This document shows positions 48,608 through 59,444 of a stretch of 64,000 bases of DNA, in pieces. The notes under the pieces were generated by a model, which saw nothing but the letters and a program-made list of their open reading frames with translations, searched no databases and was not told the origin of the DNA. Location: NCBI GenBank assembly GCA_021785035.1, contig JAJYGP010000014.1, positions 1 to 64,000 of the forward strand, given 5' to 3'. Position 1 is the first letter of the stretch, and the number at the start of each line of letters is the position of its first letter. The stretch is from Pseudomonadota bacterium (GTDB taxonomy: Bacteria; Pseudomonadota; Gammaproteobacteria; Acidiferrobacterales; Acidiferrobacteraceae). Made by a program: the position numbers and the translations under genes.

Positions 48608-49525
48608 TTAAGACCGTCCGCGACCGCCGCGTGCCGGCTTTGCGCCGCTGCCCTCACGGCCTTTGGGCCGGGCCTTGCGGGCATCAGTCGGGGCCGCAAC
48701 CGCGCCGTCGGTCTCGCCGTCGACGTCGCCCGCTAGGCTATCCAGGGCTGCCGAACTCTTCTTTCGCGCCAACACCCGAGGCTTCGGCTCTTCCTTGACC
48801 TCGACGAACTCTTCGTCGGCCGCCGCGGGCAAGGAAGACGAAGAGGCCCGCCCTTCAATGATCGCATCCGCCATAGCCTTGGCATACAGCTGGATCGCGC
48901 GGCTGGCATCGTCGTTCCCGGGTATCACATAATCGACACCTTCGGTCTTGCAGTTCGAATCGACCACCGCGACCACCGGAATCTTGAGCTTGTTCGCCTC
49001 GCTCACCGCAATGTATTCGTGGCCCACATCCACCACAAAGAGCGCGTCCGGCAAACTGGGCATATCCTTGATGCCGCTCAAACTCCGATCCAGCTTCGCG
49101 CGCTCGCGCTCCAGGGTCAAAGTCTCCTTCTTAGACAACTTTTCCGAGCCGCCGCCTTCGGCCAGTAAGGCCTCCAGGCGCTTCAATCGCTCAATTGACC
49201 GCCGCACGGTCTTATAGTTGGTGAGCATGCCGCCTAACCAGCGGTGGTCCACATAAGGCGACCCGGCACGGACAGCCTCGGCGCGCAGAATCTCGGCGGC
49301 CTGACGCTTCGTGCCGACAAACAAGACAACGCCCTTATTAGCGGCGAGCTTGCGCACGAACGCAGTGGCCTCGTTCAGCAGAGGTAGAGTCTTTTCCAGG
49401 TTGATGATGTGGATATTATTGCGTTCGCCAAAAATATAGGGGCGCATCTTGGGGTGCCAGAACCGGGTCTGGTGACCAAAATGGACACCGGCCTCCAGCA
49501 TTTCACGCATAGTTACGTTTGCCAT
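48608..49525 (-). CDS. rpsB: 30S ribosomal protein S2 with a C-terminal extension
   Basis: [75 protein letters not shown]. Confidence 0.98.
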   Translation of the reverse strand: MANVTMREMLEAGVHFGHQTRFWHPKMRPYIFGERNNIHIINLEKTLPLLNEATAFVRKLAANKGVVLFVGTKRQAAEILRAEAVRAGSPYVDHRWLGGMLTNYKTVRRSIERLKRLEALLAEGGGSEKLSKKETLTLERERAKLDRSLSGIKDMPSLPDALFVVDVGHEYIAVSEANKLKIPVVAVVDSNCKTEGVDYVIPGNDDASRAIQLYAKAMADAIIEGRASSSSLPAAADEEFVEVKEEPKPRVLARKKSSAALDSLAGDVDGETDGAVAAPTDARKARPKGREGSGAKPARGGRGRS

Positions 49526-49641
49526 TGTCTCTCCGTTGGGTTAGTCCACCGCGAGCCCCGGACGTCGACCTGCCCCATCATAACAGGGCAGGCACCCGAA
49601 CGCCGTGACGGCCCGCGTGCGATAAGCCCCTCCCTAAAAAT

Positions 49642-49673
49642 AAAAAAAGAAGGGGTGTGGGGGAATCCCCACA
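49642..49673 (-). terminator. candidate rho-independent terminator upstream of rpsB
   Basis: Minus strand TGTGGGG-ATTC-CCCCACA hairpin, then CCCCTTCTTTTTTTATTTTT. Confidence 0.55.
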
Positions 49674-50052
49674 TACCGGCATGCTACCACGCCTGCGGCT
49701 TTGGTCACAATGCAAGGCCTAGGCCCTCGGCGAGTTTCCGGGGACGTGATAGGGCCCGGAACATCCATGACCGTTCACTAGGAATACGCTGTTGGAGCGG
49801 GCCTTGCTGGACATATGGCAAAAGCCGGTGAGAGACCCATTGACCTTAGGTGTACGCTATCACGGAGGCATCGGCGACTGCGGCCGACAGGGCTCTCGTG
49901 GGCGGCGCGCTAACCCCTTGAGGATGGCGGCTCAACCGTACCGCATGCTCGGATCCCCGCCGGCCCCCATAGGACCGGCGTTGGAAGATTGAATCGTCGG
50001 GTCGAACGGCTGACAATAGGGCTCGTCATACAATACGACCCTTAAGGACCCG

Positions 50053-50820
50053 ATGGCTATTACGATTAAAACCGAGGCCGAGATCCAAAAAATGCGCGTG
50101 GCCGGCCGGCTTGCCGCTGATGTACTCGAAATGATCGGTCCCTATGTTGTTCCCGGCGTCACGACAGGCGAGCTCGATAAACGTTGTCATGATTTCATTG
50201 TCGGCACCCAAAACGCCATACCCGCACCCCTTAATTACCGCGGCTTTCCGAGATCCATATGCACCTCGGTCAACCATCAGGTCTGTCATGGCATTCCCGG
50301 GGACCGTCAGCTCAAGAAGGGCGATATCGTCAATATTGACGTCACCGTGATCAAGGACGGTTACCACGGCGATACCAGTCAGATGTTCTACGTGGATGAG
50401 CCGTCAGTGGCCGCCCGTCGGCTCACGGAGGTCACCTATGAGTGCTTATTGCGCGGGATCCAGCTCGTACGCCCGGGAATCCAACTTGGGGATATCGGGC
50501 ATGCCATTCAGAGTTACGCCGAAAGCCAGCATTACTCAGTAGTGCGGGAATATTGCGGTCACGGGATCGGAAAAGGCTTTCATGAGGATCCACAAGTCTT
50601 GCATTACGGGCGCCCGGGGACCGGCGTAGTGCTGGAACCCGGTATGACGTTTACCATCGAACCCATGATCAATCAACGCGGAGCGGGAGTAAAACTCTTA
50701 CCTGACAACTGGACTGTGGTGACGCGCGACCATGGCTTGTCCGCGCAGTGGGAGCATACGATTTTGGTGACGCCCACGGGCTACGAGGTCCTTACTCTGC
50801 GATCCAACGAAAGGATATAG
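50053..50820 (+). CDS. map: methionine aminopeptidase, type I
   Basis: CTSVNHQVCHGIPGDRQLKKGDIVNIDVTVIKDGYHGDTSQMF, EYCGHGIGKGFHEDPQVLHYG. Confidence 0.98.
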   Translation: MAITIKTEAEIQKMRVAGRLAADVLEMIGPYVVPGVTTGELDKRCHDFIVGTQNAIPAPLNYRGFPRSICTSVNHQVCHGIPGDRQLKKGDIVNIDVTVIKDGYHGDTSQMFYVDEPSVAARRLTEVTYECLLRGIQLVRPGIQLGDIGHAIQSYAESQHYSVVREYCGHGIGKGFHEDPQVLHYGRPGTGVVLEPGMTFTIEPMINQRGAGVKLLPDNWTVVTRDHGLSAQWEHTILVTPTGYEVLTLRSNERI

Positions 50821-50846
50821 GGGTCGGCCCGGTGCCTGAAACCGCG

Positions 50847-53462
50847 ATGACAGGGCTTGCCAAGGGGTCGGTCGAGAGCTTTCGGGCGAGACTGCGGGCT
50901 AGCAACGAGCAGCTTCAGGCTATCCACGTCGCTGAGTCCCTACGTCGTCGGCGCGGCCTGGGCGTTCAGGCCCTTGAGCGGCACACGGCCTTCCTCGACG
51001 ACCTTCTGGTCTGTGCCTATCGCGAACACGCGCATTTGCTTCCTGCCGGCACGGCGGTGGCTTTGGTCGCGGTCGGCGGCTACGGCCGAGGCGAGCTCCA
51101 CCCGGAATCCGATATCGACCTGCTCCTGCTTTTGGATCACTCCCGCTATCGCTTTGCCGAGCCCTTTGCCGAGGCCTTCGTCCGCTTCCTATGGGACATT
51201 GGCCTCACGGTCGGCCATAGCGTGCGTTCGGTGCGAGATTGCCTACGGCTTGCGCGCACCGACGTGACCGTCATGACGAACCTCATGGAGGCGCGGCTTC
51301 TGATTGGTGACGAGGGGCTCTTGGCCGAGCTTATGCACAGACTCGGTTCCCCGAGGCTATGGCCGAGCGCCCGCTACTACGAGGCCAAGCTTACGGAGCA
51401 AAGCGCCCGCTACGCCCGCTATGACGACACCGGTTACAACCTCGAGCCGAACGTAAAAGAAGGGCCCGGGGGCTTGCGCGACATCCACATGATAGGCTGG
51501 GTGGGCCGCCGCCATCTGAGAACGGCCGAGCTCCATGACCTCGTCAAGGTAGGTTTCTTGAGCGAACGTGAATATCGCTCCCTCATCGACAGCCGTAATT
51601 TCCTCTGGCAAGTCCGCACCGGTCTGCATCTCCTCGCGCGTCGCCGCGAAGATCGCCTCCTCTTCGATTATCAGCGCGCACTTGCGACCCAAATGGGCTA
51701 TGTCGACCGTCCCGGACGACTCGCGGTCGAGCAGTTCATGAAGCGTTATTACCGAACCGTAAAGCAAGTCCAGCTCTTAAACGAGATCCTGTTACAACAT
51801 TTTAGCGAAACCCTCCTCCACACGAGACGCCCGCGGATAGTGTCTTTGGGCCCCCATTTCCGGGCCCGTGACGGATTTCTTGAAGCGGTCGACAGCCACG
51901 TCTTCGTTCGTGATCCGAAAGCACTCTTAGCACTGTTCGGAGTGCTCCAAAGCCATCCGGAGCTTAAGGGAGTACGGGCCTCCACGATCCGGCTTCTGCG
52001 CGCCCATCTCTACCTCATCGACGGGGCCTTCCGGAACGATCCAGAGGTCAAGACCCAATTCCTGGCCATCTTGCGCTCCCCTTCCGGGGTGACCCATGCC
52101 TTGCGGCGCATGAATGCCTACGGTTTATTGGGGGCCTATATTCCTGCCTTTGGGAAGATCGTGGGCCAAATGCAACATGATCTCTTCCACGTCTATACCG
52201 TAGACGAGCACAGCTTATTTGTTTTGCGGAACATTCGTCGCCGAATGCAAGCCGAATTCGATACCGAGTTGCCGCAGATCAGCGACCTCAGCCGGCGTTT
52301 GGTCAAACCCGAGCGCCTATATTTGGCCGCCCTCTTCCACGATATCGCCAAAGGACGCGGCGGCGATCATTCGAAATTAGGCGAGAGCGAGGCCCGCGTG
52401 TTCTGTGAGCGCCACGGCCTAAGCGACTATGACTCCCAGTTCGTGGCGTGGCTCGTCCGCCACCACTTGGTCATGTCCTGGACCGCCCAGCATACCGACA
52501 TTTCTGATCCGGAAGTCATAAAGGGGTTTGCCCAGTTCGTGGGCGACCGCGAGCACCTGGATAATCTTTATCTGTTGACCGTGGCCGACATCCGCGGCAC
52601 CAACCCAACGGTCTGGAATGCCTGGAAGGGCCGTCTTTTGATGCAGCTTTATAACAGCACGACCCGAGTGTTGCGGCGCGGGTTCGGCCAACCCATCGAT
52701 CTCGACGCTCACATCGCCGACCTCAAAACCGATGCTTTACACTACACCGCCCATTGCGCCACACCTGACGCCATAGAACGCCACTGGCAGCGCATGGATA
52801 CCGACTATTTCCTGCGTTACGACGCCGAAGCCCTGGCCTGGCACGCCTGCACCATCGCCCGCACCGAGCCCGCGACATTACCCCTTGTTGAGGCCCGCGT
52901 GAGGGCCGACAAGACGGCCGGGGAATTCTTGATATTTAGCCCTCATAGCGATGAACTTTTTGCGGTCCTCACCGGAAGCTTCGACCGGCTGAATCTCTCC
53001 ATAGTCGACGCCCGCATTCATCGGGCCGGCGATTACGCGCTAGATTGTTTCGTCGTCCTGACCGCAGATGGGACCGCGCCGAGCCTGAGTGAATTGAATG
53101 GCTACCAAAAGGTGGTGCGCGCCGACCTAGCGAATGGCTTTCGCGACACCTTGGTGCCGCCGCTCCCGCGGGCCCTGAAGCACTTCCCGATCCCCACCGA
53201 GGTCAACTTCTCCTCCCCTCCGAATGGCCAGCTTACAGTCATGGAGGTGGTGGCCCAAGACCGTCCGGGTTTGCTCCATCAAATCGCCCTGGCGCTCAAG
53301 GCTTGCCGCACCCGTATCGTCACAGCCAAAGTGGCCACATTCGGCGAACGGGCCGAGGATATCTTCTTTTTGACCGATGAATGCGGGAACCCCTTTCACG
53401 ACGATTCTTCCTTGCGCCTTACCGAACTCAGTCAAGCCATTCGTAAGCGTATCGGCGGATAA
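50847..53462 (+). CDS. glnD: [protein-PII] uridylyltransferase
   Basis: VGGYGRGELHPESDIDLLLL nucleotidyltransferase, HD domain LYLAALFHDIAKGRGGDHSKLGE, C-terminal ACT domains. GTG 50832 is an alternative start. Confidence 0.97.
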   Translation: MTGLAKGSVESFRARLRASNEQLQAIHVAESLRRRRGLGVQALERHTAFLDDLLVCAYREHAHLLPAGTAVALVAVGGYGRGELHPESDIDLLLLLDHSRYRFAEPFAEAFVRFLWDIGLTVGHSVRSVRDCLRLARTDVTVMTNLMEARLLIGDEGLLAELMHRLGSPRLWPSARYYEAKLTEQSARYARYDDTGYNLEPNVKEGPGGLRDIHMIGWVGRRHLRTAELHDLVKVGFLSEREYRSLIDSRNFLWQVRTGLHLLARRREDRLLFDYQRALATQMGYVDRPGRLAVEQFMKRYYRTVKQVQLLNEILLQHFSETLLHTRRPRIVSLGPHFRARDGFLEAVDSHVFVRDPKALLALFGVLQSHPELKGVRASTIRLLRAHLYLIDGAFRNDPEVKTQFLAILRSPSGVTHALRRMNAYGLLGAYIPAFGKIVGQMQHDLFHVYTVDEHSLFVLRNIRRRMQAEFDTELPQISDLSRRLVKPERLYLAALFHDIAKGRGGDHSKLGESEARVFCERHGLSDYDSQFVAWLVRHHLVMSWTAQHTDISDPEVIKGFAQFVGDREHLDNLYLLTVADIRGTNPTVWNAWKGRLLMQLYNSTTRVLRRGFGQPIDLDAHIADLKTDALHYTAHCATPDAIERHWQRMDTDYFLRYDAEALAWHACTIARTEPATLPLVEARVRADKTAGEFLIFSPHSDELFAVLTGSFDRLNLSIVDARIHRAGDYALDCFVVLTADGTAPSLSELNGYQKVVRADLANGFRDTLVPPLPRALKHFPIPTEVNFSSPPNGQLTVMEVVAQDRPGLLHQIALALKACRTRIVTAKVATFGERAEDIFFLTDECGNPFHDDSSLRLTELSQAIRKRIGG

Positions 53463-53571
53463 AGCGGCGCTCTTAAGCGTACCCCGGGGGTCGTGTCGCC
53501 CCTGTACGGCGACCTTCACGCACCCAAAGACGTGGTCTCTCGCGTCTCTGCCGGTCGTCGCCCCGCGATAG

Positions 53572-55035
53572 TCAGGACCTGGGGTGCCTAGTCGTGGCGA
53601 GCCGACTATGACCGTGTCCATAAAAGACGTACACCGCCATACCGATTACGAACCACACCAGGAACCGTAGCCAGGTGATCAAGGGAAGACTGAGCATCAG
53701 ATAAAGGCAGAATCCCATTCCAAGCACAGGGACGACAGGACTACCCGGGGCGCGAAAAGGCCGGACCATGTCCGGTTTTGTGTAACGCATGACCAATACG
53801 CCCGCGCACACGATCGTGAACGCAGCCAGGGTCCCGATATTGACGAGCTCCGCGACGTAGCCAATGGGCGTGAGCCCCGCTATAAGGGCCATAATGAAGC
53901 CACAGAGTAGAATGACGCGTACGGGCGTCTTAGTCCGTATATTAACGGCTGCGAAAGCGTCCGGCAACAAACCGTCTCGGGACATCGCGAGAAAAATCCG
54001 CGTCAGACCGTAGAACAACACCAGCATGACGCTCGTGAGTCCGACAATGGCGCCGATCCCTATCATGAGAGCAACAACGGGATGGCCCAGGATCAGCATG
54101 GAGCGCGCGACAGGAGACGCGGTATCGAGGGTAAAGTAGGGAACGATGAGCGTCAGAAGACCCGACACAACGATATAGATGGCCGTGCACACCACAAGCG
54201 ATACGATAATGCCGATAGGCAAGGAACGCTGGGGATTCTGGGTCTCCTCAGCAGCGGTCGAAACCGCGTCAAAACCAATGTAGGCAAAAAATATGAGTGC
54301 CGCTCCGCGCATGACGCCCGGCCAACCAAAAGGCATGAAGGGGTGCCAATTGCCGGGTGTGACATGGAAACAAGCGACCCCGATAAAAAGCGCTATCACC
54401 GCGAGCTTCACGAACACCATGAGCCCATTGAAAGCCGCGCTTTGCCGAACGCCGGCTGCCAGAACGAGACTCAAGAGCAGGATAACAGCGGCTGCCGGAA
54501 GGTTGATAAAGCCCCCGGTGCTCGCCTTCGCCGCTATCAGCGCAGGGACCGGCCTATGGATGAGGTCCAGAAACCATGCGGCAATCGCGTAGATATTCAC
54601 GCGCGTCAGCGCCAAGGGAAGATGTATGCCGACTGAGGTCAAGGCATCGCGGACATAACCCGACCAGCCGATAGCCACGGCGGCCGTGGCCACCCCGTAC
54701 TCCAAAATGAGATCCCACCCGACGATCCAGGCAATGATTTCACCGAGCCCCGCGTAGGCGTAGCCATAAGCGCTCCCGCAACCGCCAACCGCGGCCGAAA
54801 GCTCGGCGTACGAAAGGGCTGTGAACGCGCAGGCGAGCCCGGAGATGATGAAAGACAATACGATGGCGGGACCAGCATCGAGGGCGGCCGCAACGCCCGT
54901 CAACACGAAGATGCCGGCACCTATAATGCCGCCGATCCCCAAAAATATGAGGTCTGCCGTTGTTAGGCAACGGCGTAGGCCGGTGTCCTCGCGCTCTCCC
55001 CCCACCGCCTTCGTTCGAAACACGCTCATAAGCAC
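53572..55035 (-). CDS. APC-superfamily amino acid permease
   Basis: 12+ TM helices; LGIGGIIGAGIFVLTGVAAALDAGPAIVLSFIISGLACAFTALSYAEL. Confidence 0.92.
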   Translation of the reverse strand: MLMSVFRTKAVGGEREDTGLRRCLTTADLIFLGIGGIIGAGIFVLTGVAAALDAGPAIVLSFIISGLACAFTALSYAELSAAVGGCGSAYGYAYAGLGEIIAWIVGWDLILEYGVATAAVAIGWSGYVRDALTSVGIHLPLALTRVNIYAIAAWFLDLIHRPVPALIAAKASTGGFINLPAAAVILLLSLVLAAGVRQSAAFNGLMVFVKLAVIALFIGVACFHVTPGNWHPFMPFGWPGVMRGAALIFFAYIGFDAVSTAAEETQNPQRSLPIGIIVSLVVCTAIYIVVSGLLTLIVPYFTLDTASPVARSMLILGHPVVALMIGIGAIVGLTSVMLVLFYGLTRIFLAMSRDGLLPDAFAAVNIRTKTPVRVILLCGFIMALIAGLTPIGYVAELVNIGTLAAFTIVCAGVLVMRYTKPDMVRPFRAPGSPVVPVLGMGFCLYLMLSLPLITWLRFLVWFVIGMAVYVFYGHGHSRLATTRHPRS

Positions 55036-55095
55036 TCTCGCTCCCGCCTTTCTCTTCTTATCGTGTGTATGGTCGTGCTTACATGAGGCCCATTG

Positions 55096-56412
55096 TCAGC
55101 TTTGTCCCGCAGGGATACGCAAGGAGGTCCCCGCTTGCAGTACGCCGTGCAAGGCATTGGCGGCCCGCAGCGCCGCCAATGACACGTGGAACCGCGCGGC
55201 GATACCGGAAAGGGTCTCACCGGCCCGTACCACATAAAGCTGAGGCCCAGGGGCCAAGCCCAGCCGGGCTCGAAGTTGGGGCGCATCGCGCATGACGCCG
55301 GCCCAAACAGCCGATGCTATGTCCTCGTCGTAGGCCGGATTATTCAATCGCAGTGCCTCGTGGGGATTGGAGATAAACGCCGTCTCAATGAGCACCGAGG
55401 GTATGGTCGCCGACTCCAAAACCAAAAAGTTCGCCTTCTCGACATGGTCAATATGAACCGGTCCGATCTTATGAAGCTGCCGCAAAATATCATGGGCGAG
55501 ATTATAGCTCGCGCGACGCGTGCCGTTTTGCGTCATGTTCAGCAAGATATTATGGAGAAACCCCCCGCCGGCGCCGAAATGAAGATCTCCCGTCTGATCG
55601 GCCGCGTTTTCGCTGCGGGCCAACCATCGGGCCTCGCGACTCACGCCATGTTGCGACAGAATAAAGATCTCCGCCCCGCGCACGTTCAAGCCTTCTGGCT
55701 CCGGCAAGGCATTCGCGTGTATGGATATGAAGGCCGCGGCATGATGCGCCGCGGCCAGGGCCACCCGTTCGCGAAGCGGAACGTAATAGTTGCCGGTTCG
55801 AGTCATGAAGGCCTTGAAGCCCGGCGTCGCATCGATCCGCGCGGCCAAGTCCTTGCCGATGCGTAAGACGACGTTTTTTTCGCAGATACCGTCTATTCCG
55901 CAGGCCCCGGAATCGATACCACCGTGCCCGGGATCAATCGCGATCACGATATCGGGAGGCGCGCGCGGGGCCTTGATCGGAACCAGGGGAGCTGGTTTAG
56001 GCGCGACTGCGGAGCGGGGCTTGAGTAAGGGGTCGTTGTGCTCGGCAAGAGACAGGATCAAGCCACCCGGCAGGGTGTTGACCTGGTAGGGCTCGGCTCG
56101 GCAAAGATCAAAAACCAATCTGACCATGCCATCACGATGAGTGAAGCCACGGATGTCTTTCAGACAGCCGACATTCTCCTTCCAGAACGCCCCTCCCCCG
56201 TCAAGCACGACCCCGTGGAGATCAACCACCACCCGCGCAGGGTCTGAGAGAGCAAACGATCGCCACCGAATATGGCGGCTCGCCGATAGGCGAATCATCA
56301 GCGCGTCAGGGCCAGCCTGGACTACGGGTTGTCCGACCCGAAGTACCGCTTGGGCGGTGGCGGCACACACCCATACGGCCACCGCGCACATCATCAAAAT
56401 TTGCTGTTTCAC
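55096..56412 (-). CDS. amiC: N-acetylmuramoyl-L-alanine amidase (AMIN, Amidase_3, LysM)
   Basis: IAIDPGHGGIDSGACG, AAFISIHANALPE, SVLIETAFISNPHEA; C-terminal LysM LYVVRAGETLSGIAARFHVSLAALRAANAL. amiC/amiB naming is ambiguous. Confidence 0.93.
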   Translation of the reverse strand: MKQQILMMCAVAVWVCAATAQAVLRVGQPVVQAGPDALMIRLSASRHIRWRSFALSDPARVVVDLHGVVLDGGGAFWKENVGCLKDIRGFTHRDGMVRLVFDLCRAEPYQVNTLPGGLILSLAEHNDPLLKPRSAVAPKPAPLVPIKAPRAPPDIVIAIDPGHGGIDSGACGIDGICEKNVVLRIGKDLAARIDATPGFKAFMTRTGNYYVPLRERVALAAAHHAAAFISIHANALPEPEGLNVRGAEIFILSQHGVSREARWLARSENAADQTGDLHFGAGGGFLHNILLNMTQNGTRRASYNLAHDILRQLHKIGPVHIDHVEKANFLVLESATIPSVLIETAFISNPHEALRLNNPAYDEDIASAVWAGVMRDAPQLRARLGLAPGPQLYVVRAGETLSGIAARFHVSLAALRAANALHGVLQAGTSLRIPAGQS

Positions 56413-56864
56413 GACTTTAGAGCTTCTAATACCCCCACTCCCCGCGGCGAGAGCGCTCGCAGCTGGGCCTGCCTGCCATCATCGGTGACCCTGAGCCAAA
56501 CGTCAACATCCGCCCGTAAGAGATCCCCGCTGCGCTCGGGCCATTCGACGAGCATCAACGTTCGCGGATCGAGATAGTCCCACCAACCCAAGGTCTCCAA
56601 GTCCTCAGGTGCCGTCAAACGATAGAGATCGGCATGAACGACCCGAAGAAAACCGAGATCGTATTCTTCAACCAACGTGTAAGTGGGGCTTTTGACAAGA
56701 CCCGCGTAACCGAACGCGCGCAGAATGGCCCCCGCAAGCGCCGTCTTACCGCTTCCGAGGTCCCCCCTCAGAGCTACCCGGTCCTCGGGACCCAAGGCCT
56801 TCGCGAGCGCTGCGCCTAGACGTTGCGTTGCGTCCCAATCCGTCAGCTGGACAAGCATAGACAC
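56409..56864 (-). CDS. tsaE: tRNA t6A biosynthesis ATPase TsaE
   Basis: VALRGDLGSGKTALAGAILRAFG, VKSPTYTLVEEY, HADLYRL, LMLVEWPER. Confidence 0.96.
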   Translation of the reverse strand: MSMLVQLTDWDATQRLGAALAKALGPEDRVALRGDLGSGKTALAGAILRAFGYAGLVKSPTYTLVEEYDLGFLRVVHADLYRLTAPEDLETLGWWDYLDPRTLMLVEWPERSGDLLRADVDVWLRVTDDGRQAQLRALSPRGVGVLEALKS

Positions 56865-58258
56865 GCCTGGACCGCCGGAAGGCAGCGAATGAGATCGGAT
56901 GCCAAAAGGCCGCGCGGCCCGACCGTTAAGGCGGCCCTATCTCCGGCCTTCGCATGCAAAAAGACACCCAAAAGCGCCGCCTGGGACGCCGTCAACCCTT
57001 GAACCGCGAGACCCGCTATGACACCGGCAAGAACGTCCCCCATCCCGGCCGTGGCCATCCCCGGATGACCGAAAGGACACAACCAGGTCCCCTCGGCGCT
57101 TGCGATAAGCGTTCCCGCACCCTTGAGCACGCAGACCCCACCGTAACGGGCATGTAGTTCTCGGCATGCACCGGGTCGATCCTGAGCGATTTCCTCGGCA
57201 CTCACCCCCAGAAGCCGCGCCGCTTCCCCTTCATGGGGCGTCAGAATCCAGTCGGCGCGCGTCTCTGACTCTAAAGCAAGCCAATAGAGCGCGTCTCCGT
57301 CGACCAGGAGCGGCTTCGCGCTTGCGCGAGCCCGGGCCCACATCTCGCGCCCCCAATCCCTCCGCCCCATCCCCGATCCCACCAACAGCCACTGGGCCCT
57401 AAGAAGCGGCATGTCCGTCTCGAAGGCGCCGTAGGCAATGAGCTCCGGCAAGGAGGCCGCGAGCATCGCGGCATGCCGAGCGTGAACCGAGCTCATGACC
57501 AAACCCGCTCCCACTCGATAGGCCCCCTCGGCCGCCAAGCGCACGGCCCCCGGCATACCAATGTCCCCACCCCAAATCGCGCAGGTGCCAGCTGTGCCTT
57601 TATGAGCATGCTTCGGGCGTATTGGCACCAAGGCCGCCACCTCGGCATCGCTTGGCACATAAGCGCACGACCCGGCTGGGCCGGCATCGGACATGGGATC
57701 AACCACCTCCACCACTCCGCAGGCCTCGCGCGCGGCGCCGGTCAGCCCACCGATCTTCGGATAGGCACAAAAAAGCGTGTACATCGCTTGTAAGGCGTCG
57801 GGCACGGTAGAACCCCGGTCAAGATCAAGACCCGTCGGCCCATCTATCGCGACAATTGGCCGTCCGCTCGCGCGTACACACTGCACAAGCGAGTGATACG
57901 GGTCACGCAAGGGGCCCTGTAAGCCTGTTCCTATGAGGCCATCGACAAGCACATCCTGCCGCCGGAGACGATCAAGCTCGGCCCCTTCGTCCACAGGAAA
58001 AATCGCGATCTCGATCCCCGTGCCCTGATAGCGGCGAACCAAGGCCCGCGCTTGGCGCCCGTTACCGCCGCGGCCTATTAAGATTCCGATCCGAGACGCT
58101 TGCGGGAAATGGCGGGTAAGGGCCGTGCAAAGCCCCTCCGCCATACGCTCGTCCTGCCGTGCCGCAAAGTCGCCATTCATGCCCTGAAGGGCACTCCAGG
58201 CCGCGATCTGCGCGCGATTATATACGGCGTAGGCGTGCTGAGACTTAGGTATCGCCAT
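56843..58258 (-). CDS. nnr: bifunctional NAD(P)H-hydrate epimerase/dehydratase
   Basis: [78 protein letters not shown]. Confidence 0.95.
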   Translation of the reverse strand: MAIPKSQHAYAVYNRAQIAAWSALQGMNGDFAARQDERMAEGLCTALTRHFPQASRIGILIGRGGNGRQARALVRRYQGTGIEIAIFPVDEGAELDRLRRQDVLVDGLIGTGLQGPLRDPYHSLVQCVRASGRPIVAIDGPTGLDLDRGSTVPDALQAMYTLFCAYPKIGGLTGAAREACGVVEVVDPMSDAGPAGSCAYVPSDAEVAALVPIRPKHAHKGTAGTCAIWGGDIGMPGAVRLAAEGAYRVGAGLVMSSVHARHAAMLAASLPELIAYGAFETDMPLLRAQWLLVGSGMGRRDWGREMWARARASAKPLLVDGDALYWLALESETRADWILTPHEGEAARLLGVSAEEIAQDRPGACRELHARYGGVCVLKGAGTLIASAEGTWLCPFGHPGMATAGMGDVLAGVIAGLAVQGLTASQAALLGVFLHAKAGDRAALTVGPRGLLASDLIRCLPAVQACLCLSS

Positions 58259-58802
58259 GTCCGGGAAACAAGTGGGTTCGGTAGTAACGGAGTTCCGCTA
58301 TGGATTCGAGAATGTCATCAAGGGCCCGATGGGTATTTTGCTTAACAAACCCGGTGCAGAGCTCGGGGCGCCACCGTCGAATCAATTCTTTGATGCTACT
58401 CACGTCCAGATTGCGATAATGAACGTACGACTCAATGTTAGGCATTAAACGCGCGAGAAAACGGCGATCTTGGCAAATGCTATTGCCGCAGAGCGGGGAT
58501 CGATTACGGGGCACAAGCGGTTCCAAGAAAGCTAATGTCTCCCGCTCCGCTTCCGCTACACCCATGGTCGTGCTACGAATCCTGTCCATGAGACCAGAGT
58601 GGCCATGCGTGCGCCGGTTCCAATCGTCCATGCCTCGCAATATGGACTCCGGCTGGTGAATCGCGAGCACCGGGCCTTGGCCTATGACGTTCAGATCGCT
58701 GTCTGTGACGACCGTGGCGATTTCTATTATCGCGTCCGTGTCCGGACGCAAGCCTGTCATCTCGAGATCGATCCAAACCAGTGCATTAGGGTCTTGCGGC
58801 AT
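58245..58802 (-). CDS. orn: oligoribonuclease
   Basis: [51 protein letters not shown]. Confidence 0.98.
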   Translation of the reverse strand: MPQDPNALVWIDLEMTGLRPDTDAIIEIATVVTDSDLNVIGQGPVLAIHQPESILRGMDDWNRRTHGHSGLMDRIRSTTMGVAEAERETLAFLEPLVPRNRSPLCGNSICQDRRFLARLMPNIESYVHYRNLDVSSIKELIRRWRPELCTGFVKQNTHRALDDILESIAELRYYRTHLFPGHGDT

Positions 58803-59107
58803 GCGTTTTCTCCGCTCGCGACATTATGAATGTGGGCCCATGGCCTGTGGTCGCACTCTACCACACGGGCTAGATCGCCGCCTACGAAGCCGTTCGCGAG
58901 CGGCTGGCCCTAAGGCCGGCAAAACCGCTGGCCAAAAGTCGGCCGGTCTCGGGCCACTTATTGACGGGCCAGACGAAGCGGTTCTTCAGTGCGCGCATGC
59001 GCTATGCTAGCGTGAACGCCTAGGCGGGGCGAACCCGGCAAGACGCGTCTTGCCTATAAAGACCGCCGGACGCACCCTACGTTTACCCCAAGAGAGAAGG
59101 AGACCTC

Positions 59108-59440
59108 ATGAACGATCTCAGCCGTAAATCCTGTCGGCCGTGCGAAGGTGGCACCACGCCCATCACCCTCCCCCGTGCCCAGGAACTCATGGCCCAAATC
59201 CCGAGCTGGACATTGGAGTCATCGGCTCAAGCTTTGTCGCGAACGTTTCAGTTCAAGAACTTCTACGAGACCATGGCCTTCGTCAACGCGGTCGCCTATG
59301 TCGCCCATCGCGAGGATCACCACCCTGATCTCAATATAGGCTACAAGACCTGCGGGATACGTTATCAGACTCATGCGATAGGGGGATTAAGCGAAAACGA
59401 TTTTATCTGCGCCGCAAAAATCGATGCTCTGGTGCTGTAG
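59108..59440 (+). CDS. phhB: pterin-4a-carbinolamine dehydratase
   Basis: FQFKNFYETMAFVNAVAYVAHREDHHPDLNIGYKTCGIRYQTHAIGGLSENDFICAAKID. Confidence 0.92.
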   Translation: MNDLSRKSCRPCEGGTTPITLPRAQELMAQIPSWTLESSAQALSRTFQFKNFYETMAFVNAVAYVAHREDHHPDLNIGYKTCGIRYQTHAIGGLSENDFICAAKIDALVL

Positions 59441-59444
59441 GGTC

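Noticed and set aside
55795-55815. GGTTCGAGTC resembling a tRNA T-loop
   Set aside because: Lies inside the amiC coding sequence with no cloverleaf partner stems.
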